64,000 nt of DNA. Origin: Caldibacillus debilis DSM 16016 (GTDB taxonomy: Bacteria > Bacillota > Bacilli > Bacillales > Caldibacillaceae). The position numbers were made by a program, and so were the translations under genes. Location of the stretch: contig NZ_KB912916.1 in assembly GCF_000383875.1 (NCBI RefSeq), forward strand, positions 66,125-130,124. Direction: 5' to 3'. Of this stretch, positions 56,639 to 64,000 are shown piece after piece (the stretch's first letter is position 1; each line of letters begins with the position of its first letter). Below the pieces are notes generated by a model. That model saw nothing but the letters and a program-made list of their open reading frames with translations. It was not told the origin of the DNA and ran no database searches.

Positions 56639-56679
56639 AATGTTACACAATCATATGTTATCATATATTATGTAACATT
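56639..56679. promoter_or_regulatory. Long palindrome upstream of the integrase gene
   Basis: AATGTTACACAATCATATG and CATATATTATGTAACATT are nearly perfect inverted copies around TTAT. It lies in the promoter area of the integrase gene and may be an operator or recombinase site. Confidence 0.55.
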
Positions 56680-56829
56680 GCAAACGCCAAGGTCCGGACC
56701 GTCGCGGGGACCGGATGGAAGCACGGCGGCGGAAGAGAAAAAGAGGCCCTCTTTTTTCTCGTTGATTCATTTTCTCGTACCGTCTAAAATAGGATGAAGT
56801 AGGACAATTCCGACGGAAAGGATTTTTTT

Positions 56830-57435
56830 ATGGAGAATTGGATCACTCAGGTCATGGAGCAGTACGGGTACCTCGGAGTTTTCCTCTTGATCTGCCTTGA
56901 AAATCTTTTTCCGCCCATCCCCTCGGAAGTGATACTGACCTTCGGCGGATTTATGACGGCCGTATCGCAATTATCCTTTTTCGGAGTCCTCATCTCCGCC
57001 ACCTTGGGCTCCCTCGCGGGCGCCGTCCTGTTATACGGCATCGGTTTGCTTTTGGAAGTGAACCGGCTGGAAAATTTTGTGGACCGCTACGAAAAAATTC
57101 TCCGCATTTCCAAGACGGATTTGCGCAGGGCGGGCCGCTGGTTCGAAAAATACGGCTATTGGACCGTATTCTTTTGCCGGATGGTGCCGGTATTGCGAAG
57201 CGTGATCTCGATACCCGCCGGAATGACGAAGATGCATTTCGGGCTGTTTTTGCTTTTTACAACGGTCGGCACGCTCATCTGGAACGCCCTGTTGGTCGGA
57301 TTGGGCGCAAAGCTGGGCGAAAATTGGGAACGGATCGTCCATTATATGGATATTTACTCCAACTTCGTTTATGCGGTCATCATCATCGCCGCCGTCCTTT
57401 TCCTTATTTATCTTTTCCGCAGGAAAAGGCGGTGA
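56830..57435 (+). CDS. DedA family membrane protein
   Basis: A 201-residue integral membrane protein. GVFLLICLENLFPPIPSEVIL and FCRMVPVLRSVISIPAG match the DedA/SNARE-associated family, recently linked to lipid (undecaprenyl phosphate) flipping. GGAAAGGA precedes the ATG. It lies 117 bp upstream of uppP, another undecaprenyl phosphate recycling enzyme, which fits a shared role in that cycle. Confidence 0.93.
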   Translation: MENWITQVMEQYGYLGVFLLICLENLFPPIPSEVILTFGGFMTAVSQLSFFGVLISATLGSLAGAVLLYGIGLLLEVNRLENFVDRYEKILRISKTDLRRAGRWFEKYGYWTVFFCRMVPVLRSVISIPAGMTKMHFGLFLLFTTVGTLIWNALLVGLGAKLGENWERIVHYMDIYSNFVYAVIIIAAVLFLIYLFRRKRR

Positions 57436-57552
57436 GAGGCGGCCGGTTCATAGGAATAGCGATGCCTTCCTCTTCGTTTTTCCGGCCGAACGCAGATTTC
57501 GGGCATCACATCCAAAAAATGCAGCAATCATGCGGGATAAAGGGGTAATGAC

Positions 57553-58395
57553 ATGGATTTTTGGACATTGTTGAAAGCGGTCATTCTCGGGCTGGTTGAA
57601 GGGGTGACGGAGTTCGCCCCCATTTCGTCGACGGGGCATATGATCATCGTCGATGATATGTGGTTAAAATCGGAAAAATTTTTAACCCCCTATGTGGCCA
57701 ATACGTTCAAAGTGGTGATCCAGCTCGGATCCATTCTGGCGGTCGTCATCCTGTTCAAAGACCGCTTCCTTGAATTATTGTCGTTGAAAAGGGACAGCTA
57801 CCGGATCGGGGAATTCCCGAGTCGGCGCTTAAAACTTTCCCACGTCCTCGTCGGGCTGCTTCCCGCGGGGGTATTGGGCGTATTGTTCGAAGACATCATC
57901 GATCAATATCTGTTTAAAACGGAATATGTTTTGATCAGTTTGGTCGCCGGCGCTTTCCTCATGATGGCGGCGGATTGGCGCAGCAAAAGGAACCCGGGCC
58001 GCCAATCCGTCGACGAGATCTCCTATAGGCAGGCCTTTATCATCGGCCTGTTCCAATGCCTTTCCTTATGGCCGGGCTTTTCCCGGTCGGGAGCGACGAT
58101 TTCCGGCGGGGTTTTCCTCGGGCTGAGCCACCGGGCCGCGGCGGATTTTGCCTTTATTATGGCCGTTCCCATCATGGCCGGGGCCAGTTTCCTTTCCCTC
58201 TTAAAAAACTGGCAGTATTTCCGTCCGGAGGTCTGGCCCTTTTTTGCGGCGGGTTTCATCAGCGCCTTTGTTTTCGCTTTTCTTTCCATACGGTTCTTTT
58301 TGCGCTTGATCGATAAAATCAAATTGTTCCCCTTCGCCATTTACCGGATCCTTTTGGCGGCCCTCATCCTTTGTTTTCTTTGGCTGAACCGGTAA
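57553..58395 (+). CDS. uppP: Undecaprenyl-diphosphatase (BacA/UppP)
   Basis: A 280-residue membrane enzyme that removes a phosphate from undecaprenyl diphosphate to renew the wall lipid carrier and confers bacitracin tolerance. Signature motifs are GLVEGVTEFAPISSTGHM near the N-terminus and LWPGFSRSGATISGG, containing the catalytic Glu and Arg/Ser residues. AAAGGGG precedes the ATG. Confidence 0.95.
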   Translation: MDFWTLLKAVILGLVEGVTEFAPISSTGHMIIVDDMWLKSEKFLTPYVANTFKVVIQLGSILAVVILFKDRFLELLSLKRDSYRIGEFPSRRLKLSHVLVGLLPAGVLGVLFEDIIDQYLFKTEYVLISLVAGAFLMMAADWRSKRNPGRQSVDEISYRQAFIIGLFQCLSLWPGFSRSGATISGGVFLGLSHRAAADFAFIMAVPIMAGASFLSLLKNWQYFRPEVWPFFAAGFISAFVFAFLSIRFFLRLIDKIKLFPFAIYRILLAALILCFLWLNR

Positions 58396-58530
58396 TCTGA
58401 AGGTCCGACCCCCTTCGTCCGGACCGTTCTTCCATCTTGAGGAATCTCTGAAAACTGGCCGTCCGGGTTCGGGAAAGGACCGCCCGGCCGCGCATCCAAG
58501 CGGCGAAGGGGCGGAAACGGGGGTGATTCC

Positions 58531-59133
58531 GTGAAAAAGTTCCGTCTCCCCATCGTTTTGGCAGCCGGATTGCTGCTTGCTTCCGCTGCCGCGATTTTCG
58601 CCTTGCCCAAGTGGGATTCCCGTAATGAAAGGATGGAAGAAAAGGTGGAGGAAGAAAAACGCCCGTTTGTGAAAAAACTGAATATCCGCCGTCCGGACGG
58701 GATGCCGAATCCGTTTTTGCCTTTTCAAAAGGATTTTAAACCGGAACATCTGGAAAGTGCGGTTCAAACCGCCGAAGAAAACGGGCGGATCAGGCTGGAT
58801 ATTTCCGTTCAAAACATTTCGCTGGCTCCTGTCCGCTTGCAATTTCCCACGAGCCAGCGGTACGATTTCCTCATTTTCGGCGAAAAGGGGGAACCCCTCT
58901 ACCGTTGGTCGGAAGGAAAGGCGTTCCTGCAAGTGATCAACGAGGTGGAATTGGAAGCGGGCGGCCGTTTATCCTTTACCGCTTATTGGGACGGGAAAAG
59001 GAAAAATGGAAAGAAGGCGGAGAAGGGAAAATATTTGGTGAAAGTCATCATCACCGCCAAGGCGAAAACGTCCGAAGGGAAGACGGTGGACAGCCGGGAG
59101 TTGTCGGCAACGGGCCGATTTTCCCTGCCTTGA
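58531..59133 (+). CDS. BsuPI-domain exported protein (proteinase-inhibitor-like)
   Basis: A 200-residue protein. A signal peptide or membrane anchor (about 5-27) is followed by a charged linker and a BsuPI-type beta domain (about 85-195: LDISVQNISLAPVRLQFPTSQRYDFLIF, YRWSEGKAFLQ, YWDGKRKNGKKAEKGKY). BsuPI is the intracellular proteinase inhibitor of B. subtilis; exported relatives of unknown target are common. GGGGGTG precedes the GTG start. It follows uppP by 135 bp. Confidence 0.85.
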   Translation: MKKFRLPIVLAAGLLLASAAAIFALPKWDSRNERMEEKVEEEKRPFVKKLNIRRPDGMPNPFLPFQKDFKPEHLESAVQTAEENGRIRLDISVQNISLAPVRLQFPTSQRYDFLIFGEKGEPLYRWSEGKAFLQVINEVELEAGGRLSFTAYWDGKRKNGKKAEKGKYLVKVIITAKAKTSEGKTVDSRELSATGRFSLP

Positions 59134-59223
59134 ACGGCCCCATGGATCCCGGGCCGGTGCCGGTTAGGCCGTGTCCGGGGGAAGCGCGCAAAGAAGGAAG
59201 CCTTCGGGTGAAAGAAGGACTGT

Positions 59224-59312
59224 GGCAAAGGACTTCGTTTATCATGGAATATAGCGATGGAGATGGATACATCCGACGATACCGCGCGGCAAGGACTTCG
59301 TGCATCATGGAG
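59224..59312. repeat. Pair of degenerate direct repeats, 63 bp apart
   Basis: AAGGACTTCGT followed by ATCATGGA occurs at 59228 and at 59291. On the minus strand both copies read M-(M/I)-(H/N)-EVL. Confidence 0.5.
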
Positions 59313-59400
59313 GCCTGTAAAGGATGAGACTTCCGGTGCGGGAAAAATCGGGAAGACTTGAGCGGCGGGAAAGACCGGCCTCCCTTGCGGAAAATTTTAA

Positions 59401-59426
59401 GACGGGCTTCTATGCCCGTCTTTTCT
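59401..59426 (+). terminator. Hairpin terminator
   Basis: GACGGGC and GCCCGTC form the stem, followed by TTTTCT. It may end the transcript of the BsuPI-domain gene, 270 bp upstream. Confidence 0.7.
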
Positions 59427-59854
59427 CTGAAAAGCCGGTTTTTCGTTTCTGCCCATGTGCCCCGGTTTGCTTGCCGGTGGCGGCTGCATGGCCCAACGGG
59501 ATGATCCCGGCGGACGCCGGCTTATCCGATGCGCGGATGCCGCGCGCGTCGGCGGATCTTCCGCCTTCAAACTTTAATCATAAAATGCATCCGTCCCCTT
59601 CCCTTTGACGGACGGTCAATCTTCCCGGCAACGCCGCGGGGGCCGGCCGGTTTGATCCGGACTCCTGTCGGCGATCATGCCGGATCTTTTTATTTTAAAG
59701 AAAAAAACGTTCCAGTTATAATGGAGGAAAAAGGGGAAAATGACAGCCCCTCTTTTCTTATGCCTTTTCCCGGCGGGAAGGGGCCGGGCATCTCGCATAA
59801 AATGGAAGAAGGCATCAAAAATCCATAAAAACGGGAAGTGTAAGGAGAATCGCC

Positions 59855-60385
59855 ATGAAATTGTTGGGCATATCAGGTTCCTTGATCGGGGAAAAATTGC
59901 CGGGCATGATGCGGGAAGTATTGAACCATGTGCAAAAAAACGATCCCGGCATTTCGATAGAGCTGATGGATTTAAGGGATTATGCGGTGGAATTCGTCGA
60001 CGGCAGGCCGTTTTCCCAATATAACCGGGATACGCGGACGGCGGTCGGCAAAATCAAAGAAGCGGACCTTTTCATCATCGGGTCCCCGGTGTATCAAGCG
60101 TCGATCTCCGGCGCCTTGAAAAATTTGTTCGACCATCTGCCGCCCAATGTTTTTGAGGGAAAAATCGTCGGGCTGGTCATGACCGGGGGGACGGAAAAGC
60201 ATTATTTGGTCCTGGAGCATCATTTGCGTCCGATTGTCACCTTCTTGAAAGGAACGGTGCCGCCGAAGACTCTGTTCTTTCATCAGGATGACGACATTTA
60301 TGAAGACAGGATCCAAAGGCGGATCGAGGAATTTGTCAAAGAACTTTTGCATTTTCAGGCGAAATGGGGCCCGGGGAAGAATTAA
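59855..60385 (+). CDS. NAD(P)H-dependent FMN reductase family protein
   Basis: A 176-residue flavodoxin-like protein of the NADPH-dependent FMN reductase family (SsuE/azoreductase-like). LGISGSLIGEK forms the FMN-phosphate loop; SPVYQASISGALKNLFDHLP and VMTGGTEKHYLVLEHHL are typical. GTAAGGAG precedes the ATG. Substrate and partner unknown; monocistronic. Confidence 0.9.
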   Translation: MKLLGISGSLIGEKLPGMMREVLNHVQKNDPGISIELMDLRDYAVEFVDGRPFSQYNRDTRTAVGKIKEADLFIIGSPVYQASISGALKNLFDHLPPNVFEGKIVGLVMTGGTEKHYLVLEHHLRPIVTFLKGTVPPKTLFFHQDDDIYEDRIQRRIEEFVKELLHFQAKWGPGKN

Positions 60386-60516
60386 AGCGAAAATCCGCGA
60401 AAAAACAGCCCATTCTCCATTTCCCCCGCTTGAAAAAATTTTTATAATTTCTTCCTAATCATTAAAGAAACGGAAAAATATATCGAAATAAATAAAGAGG
60501 GGGGGCTGTCTAACCG

Positions 60517-62241
60517 ATGAAACCGATGAAATGGATCAGAAATTTATCCGCGAATTTGAAATTAACGGCGAGAATCCGGCTGATTTTGCTGTCGACGATC
60601 GTGCTGTTTCTCATATCTTCCGCCGGCATCTGCTATCAATTTTTCAACATTCGCGAGCATGTAAAGGAAATACAAAAACAGGAAGAATTAAATTATTATG
60701 TGACAAATTTAATATCAATTATTAACAATAAAGATCTGCTTATCATGGATTACGTTTTTTCCAAAAAACTTGCCAACCAGGAACAGATTGAGGGTTTTAG
60801 CAAGGAATTTCAAGAAACGGTTAACAAAATCAAACCGATGCTGACGGAAGAAAAACAGAAAAACATATTGAATCTGGCGTTGGAAAATTACGACAAATAT
60901 GAGCAAAGTTTCAAAAAAGATATCGTACCGCTGATGGAATCCGGAAAGGATGACACGGCAAAATTAGTTTTGCAGATCCAAATCAGCAATTACCGCTACC
61001 AGATCATTTCATCCCTCAATGAATTGACGAGGCTGACCCGATCCGGAAGCCAATCCGCCTACGATTATACATACTCCGCCTTTCAGAGGGGTTTGACCAT
61101 CTTGGGCGGCTCGGTCGTTCTCTCCACGGTGATCGGCTTCCTGCTGTTATGGGCGCTGAACAGGTATTTGAACCGGAACATGAATAAGGTGATGTTTACC
61201 GCTTCCGAAATCGCCGACGGCAATTTGCGGATTTCCGATCTTGACCGGGTCGGGAAAGATGAGCTCGGCCAGCTGGGCGTCGCCATGAACCGGATGAAGA
61301 AAAGCCTCAGTGACATCATTGCCCAGATCTCCGACGTATCCGACCGGCTGGTGAAGCAGAGCAATGATCTGGTCAAATCCACAAATGATTTGCACTCCGG
61401 CAGCCAGCAAATCGCGGCGACGATGGAGGAATTGTCCAGCGGGTCGGAAGAGCAGGCCAACGCCGCCAACCATCTGTACGAAAAAATGCAGCAGTTTTTA
61501 GGGACGATCGCCGAGGTCGTCTATAAATCGGAAGATACGAAAAAGGTATCCGAAAAGATGCTGGCGATGACCAACGAAGGACGCCAGAACATGGACGATT
61601 CCATCTTGAAGATGGCGGAGATCAACGAAAAAATCAACCAGTCGCTGGAAATGCTCCGGGGACTGGACAGCAAGATCAAAAACATCAACAAACTGGTGAT
61701 CGTCATCAAAGATATTGCCGATCAAACCAATTTGTTGGCGCTGAACGCCTCGATTGAAGCCGCCCGGGCCGGGGAACACGGAAAGGGCTTTGTCGTGGTC
61801 GCCGCCGAGGTGAGAAAACTGGCGGAGCAGGTCACCTCATCGGTTACGGACATCAATTCCATCTTGTCGGACATCCAGAAGGAATCCGGAAAGGTGCTTT
61901 CTTCGCTGGAAGAAGGTTACGGTTTGGTGAGCCAGGGTAGCGACCAGATGATGACCACCGGCCGTACGATCGTCCAGCTGATCGAAACCATCAACGACGT
62001 CGGCAAGCAAATCGAAAATATGGCTGACGCCCTCTACAATTTGATCGACAATTCGCAGACGATCGGAACATCCATTGAGAACATCGCCTCCGTCTCCCAG
62101 GAATCGGCGGCGGGTATCGAGCAGACGTCGGCAACGGTCCAGCAGGCGTCCATGACGATGGATAAAATCTCCGCCAGCGCCGAGGCTTTGGATGAGGAAG
62201 CCAGACGGCTGAAACAGCTCGTGGAAAAATTCCAAATCTGA
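60517..62241 (+). CDS. Methyl-accepting chemotaxis protein
   Basis: A 574-residue transmembrane receptor. Helix 1 (about 20-43), an extracellular four-helix-bundle sensor (about 44-188), helix 2 (about 190-212), a HAMP domain (about 213-265) and a cytoplasmic signalling domain with the highly conserved tip [20 protein letters not shown] and [15 protein letters not shown] precedes the ATG at 60517. The ligand is not predictable; the sensor resembles 4HB_MCP domains. A terminator follows. Confidence 0.95.
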   Translation: MKPMKWIRNLSANLKLTARIRLILLSTIVLFLISSAGICYQFFNIREHVKEIQKQEELNYYVTNLISIINNKDLLIMDYVFSKKLANQEQIEGFSKEFQETVNKIKPMLTEEKQKNILNLALENYDKYEQSFKKDIVPLMESGKDDTAKLVLQIQISNYRYQIISSLNELTRLTRSGSQSAYDYTYSAFQRGLTILGGSVVLSTVIGFLLLWALNRYLNRNMNKVMFTASEIADGNLRISDLDRVGKDELGQLGVAMNRMKKSLSDIIAQISDVSDRLVKQSNDLVKSTNDLHSGSQQIAATMEELSSGSEEQANAANHLYEKMQQFLGTIAEVVYKSEDTKKVSEKMLAMTNEGRQNMDDSILKMAEINEKINQSLEMLRGLDSKIKNINKLVIVIKDIADQTNLLALNASIEAARAGEHGKGFVVVAAEVRKLAEQVTSSVTDINSILSDIQKESGKVLSSLEEGYGLVSQGSDQMMTTGRTIVQLIETINDVGKQIENMADALYNLIDNSQTIGTSIENIASVSQESAAGIEQTSATVQQASMTMDKISASAEALDEEARRLKQLVEKFQI

Positions 62242-62297
62242 CGTTTCTTATCCGTCGGAAATTAGGAGAAAAAGGGTACTTGCAAAATATCAAACAT

Positions 62298-62325
62298 CAC
62301 GGCTGACCGGCCGTGTTTTTTTTTT
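62298..62325 (+). terminator. Rho-independent terminator of the chemotaxis gene
   Basis: CACGGC and GCCGTG form the stem, followed by ten T. Confidence 0.88.
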
Positions 62326-62776
62326 GCCGATCGCCCCGGCTGAAGAAGGGGGCAGAGGGACCTGAAAGCTGCCGCCTCCCGCCCCTCCTTTTGCCGAAGG
62401 GAAGAAAGGAGCGAATCCTTCGTTCGTCCGTGGCCGGCCCGCATATCTTTGATGCCGTCCGAAGCCGAAGAAAGGAGCAAAACCTTCGTCCGGCGATCCC
62501 GGGCCCAGTCCGGCAGGGGCGGACAACAATGCCGGCGGAGGGGCCGGCGATTGAGTCAAGCGTATGTGGGCATTTTTTTAACCCCGTTCCGGGAATGTAA
62601 ACGGATACAATCGTTCAGGGTTCCCTCCTTGGTCAATATTCCGCGTTTTTAAAAAGTGTACATCGGCAATTTTTTAACCCAGCGCCGATGTCCGGCCGGT
62701 CGACTCCCCGCGATTTATCATTTCCAGGGACATCCGGGAGTAAGCGGATGTCCGGGGAACCGACATTTCCGGCTGG
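62326..62776. other. Intergenic stretch with repeats; no gene seen
   Basis: Apart from the 66-bp spaced repeat pair it contains several GATGTCCGG or inverse CCGGATGTC-like words (near 62690, 62727 and 62745), possibly related to the 21-bp array further right. Confidence 0.4.
62401..62489. repeat. Pair of direct repeats, 66 bp apart
   Basis: GAAGAAAGGAGC..A..CCTTCGT occurs at 62401-62423 and 62467-62489 with only three differences. On the minus strand both copies encode (D/N)EGFAPFF. Confidence 0.65.
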
Positions 62777-63277
62777 TTATGGACCGGAAGGTTTATTGTT
62801 CAGATTGCATGGTTTCGACCAACATGGAAGTTTTATTGTTCTACATATAGAGAAGGAATTTTCAATATTCATGGATTCCCGGACCGGAATGTCCAACATT
62901 TTCCTATTCTTCATCTTCGGATCGTCCAACATCCGAACCACAATGTCCGACATTTTTTGCCAAATGTTCAAGGATAGATACTTTTTGTCCAACATCTGGA
63001 GGAAATCGTTCAACATTCCGTTCGCCTTTCCAGGCGGACTGTCCAACATTTTAACCGGATCGTCCAACATCTTTAAAAAATCGTCCAACACCGCATGGGA
63101 CTGTCCAACATTTTCAAAAAAATGTCCATCATTTGAAATTTTTTGTCCAACATGGAAAAAAATTTGTCCAACATCACAGAAAAAATGTCCATCATACGGG
63201 AAAAAACGTCGATCATCGGGCAAAAAATGTCCATCATCCTTTCCCGTGTCCGACATCCGCTGCCGTTTGTCCAACAT
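62777..63277 (-). CDS. Possible heptad-repeat protein spanning the 21-bp array
   Basis: An open frame of 166 residues runs through the whole array on the minus strand. It starts MLDKRQR at an ATG preceded by TAGGGG and reads as seven-residue units (MLDDPVK, MLNDFLQ, MLDKKYL, MLDIPVR). In the middle the units shift frame (a 19-bp and a 20-bp unit, together one codon short) to DGHFFC and VGQKIS types, then return. It could be a coiled-coil-like protein, a decayed one, or an accident of the repeat. No known family is recognised, and the plus strand is also open across the array. Confidence 0.25.
   Translation of the reverse strand: MLDKRQRMSDTGKDDGHFLPDDRRFFPYDGHFFCDVGQIFFHVGQKISNDGHFFENVGQSHAVLDDFLKMLDDPVKMLDSPPGKANGMLNDFLQMLDKKYLSLNIWQKMSDIVVRMLDDPKMKNRKMLDIPVRESMNIENSFSICRTIKLPCWSKPCNLNNKPSGP
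62891..63277. repeat. Array of about 18 GTCCAACAT-type cores with a 21-bp period
   Basis: Cores start at 62891, 62924, 62945, 62966 (weak), 62987, 63008, 63041, 63062, 63083, 63103, 63124, 63145, 63166, 63187, 63208, 63229, 63248 and 63269. Thirteen of the 17 intervals are exactly 21 bp, two are 33, one is 20 and one is 19. The core is GTCC(A/G)(A/T)CAT in most copies; the 12 bases between are variable and often A-rich. All copies point the same way. Confidence 0.92.
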
Positions 63278-63858
63278 CAATGCCCCTAACGGTTTACAAA
63301 AAATAGAAAAGGGTACAGTGAATATAATGATGCGGAGAAATCCGTTTTCTTTTCATGATGGTTGAAAAAATTCCCGCCATTTCCTTCCAATTAATCTTTT
63401 TCGATCGATTGGATATCCGGGTATTCTTGATACTCCATGGCTTTTGCTCCTTCAGTTGTCTCATTTATTCTGCCAAATCAGCCCCTTTTTCATTAATTCT
63501 TCTTTCCCCGCCGCGCTTATGCCGGGTTCCCCCTTCAATGGATAAGCGTCTCCGATCGCTCACCTACTTGAAAAGGATAAATTTTGCCCATAAATATTTT
63601 ACTCATACGGGGTCGGCGCGGGCGGTGCCGGCATGGCGGATGGGATGCCGGGGAGGAGCGGCCGCAATGACGGGAGGGGGCGGTCTTCCGTAAGCGAAGG
63701 GAAAGGGAACGGTTGGGAAAATGAGGAGGATTGACATGGCGCAGCAAGGTTTCCGCGAAGGGGCGGACCGGGTCCCGCCTTCCGCTGGAATGCCGGTTCG
63801 GGGGACAAAGGAAACCGTGACGGAAACGGGTTTTTCCCACAGCCATTTCCCGTAAAAA
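63278..63858. other. Intergenic stretch, no gene seen
   Basis: Between the array and the right-edge insertion element there are open frames on both strands but no ribosome site with a recognisable product. Confidence 0.4.
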
Positions 63859-64000
63859 ATTCTTAAATTGCAATAATAAATGCAACAACTCACAGTAATC
63901 CAAAATATGGTTATGATCAAGCGATGTTTCGTAACTCTTCATGAAACGCATCGTTTGGTGAACGATATTCCAGGATCTTCCTGGGGAGGGTGTTACACCA
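63859..64000 (-). mobile_element. End of an IS30-family insertion sequence (cut by window edge)
   Basis: It holds the 3' end of an IS30-type transposase and, to its left, an A+T-rich stretch (TCTTAAATTGCAATAATAAA, then TGCAAC) that looks like an IS30-type terminal repeat. The left boundary near 63859 is approximate; the element continues beyond the window. Confidence 0.6.
63917..64000 (-). CDS. IS30-family transposase, C-terminal end
   Basis: The minus strand encodes WCNTLPRKILEYRSPNDAFH and then EELRNIA before a TGA at 63919-63917. N-LPRK-L-(Y/W)-(R/K)-(T/S)-P-x-(D/E)-AF is the characteristic C-terminus of IS30-type transposases. The rest lies outside the window. Confidence 0.82.
   Translation of the reverse strand, partial: WCNTLPRKILEYRSPNDAFHEELRNIA

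Larger units (their letters stand above)
59134..59854. other. Intergenic stretch with a repeat pair and a terminator
   Basis: No gene is supported in these 720 bp. They contain a repeat pair at 59224-59312 and a terminator at 59401. Confidence 0.45.

Noticed and set aside
62891..63277. CRISPR array
   Set aside because: The repeated part is only about 9-10 bp, the period is 21 bp, and no cas genes are present; CRISPR repeats and spacers are longer.
62688..63365. Plus-strand protein across the array
   Set aside because: Repeat units change frame without a consistent pattern and no ribosome site precedes the start; the minus-strand reading is the better of two weak options.

Overview
The window looks like the chromosome of a Gram-positive, spore-forming member of the Bacillaceae of about 50% G+C, perhaps a moderate thermophile of the Caldibacillus/Geobacillus type (inference from gene content and codon style). 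Supporting signs are a Spo0E-type phosphatase, a complete seven-gene Mrp antiporter, a Met-type T-box leader, GlpP antitermination leaders, a perfect CcpA cre site, Zur boxes, a SigL (sigma-54) promoter, and strong GGAGG ribosome sites with many TTG/GTG starts. Almost everything is ordinary chromosomal metabolism; mobile-element traces are a decayed ISLre2-type transposase, a small integrase lacking a key arginine, and an IS30-type transposase cut by the right edge.

Layout. 1-3.8 kb: a cut gene end, an SF0329-type protein, an orphan type I DNA methylase (hsdM without hsdS/hsdR) and a frameshifted DUF1648 membrane gene. 4.1-8.8 kb: a T-box leader with methionine specifier candidates before a SAM-hydrolase-like enzyme and a complete ECF transporter (S component, double ATPase, T component), best read as a methionine/SAM salvage operon. 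9-13 kb: transposase remnant, PadR regulator with its membrane partner, and the FetA/FetB exporter pair. 13.7-20 kb: membrane proteins, an ECF sigma factor with an RskA-type anti-sigma, and a NEW3-domain protein with an ABC ATPase and permease. 20-26.6 kb: manganese catalase, thioesterase, a TIM-barrel protein, ketopantoate reductase family enzyme, and a secreted C39 peptidase with six 44-residue repeats. 26.6-36 kb: a PAS-GGDEF-EAL-PilZ protein, a large GAF-LuxR regulator, Spo0E, a sugar-dehydrogenase-like lipoprotein, CuZn superoxide dismutase, a Zur-controlled zinc-binding lipoprotein and an SDR.

36-46.4 kb is a glycerol/dihydroxyacetone region: glpP, glpF-glpK and glpD (each of the last two units with its own GlpP leader; glpF promoter with cre), then dhaK-dhaL-dhaM-HPr under a sigma-54 promoter, with a sigma-54 activator carrying an HPr-like N-terminal domain immediately upstream; then tRNA-Pro. 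47-55 kb: nicotinate phosphoribosyltransferase and mrpABCDEFG. 55-62.3 kb: a KdpD/Usp-like protein, the small integrase, DedA, UppP, a BsuPI-domain protein, an FMN reductase and a chemotaxis receptor.

The least explained sequence is at 62,891-63,277: about 18 copies of a GTCCAACAT-type core, nearly all exactly 21 bp apart, which can be read either as a helically phased DNA-site array or, on the minus strand, as a heptad-repeat protein. Several intergenic regions also hold pairs of degenerate repeats with a 63-66 bp period. I see no CRISPR array, rRNA, prophage structural genes or known defence island other than the lone methylase.
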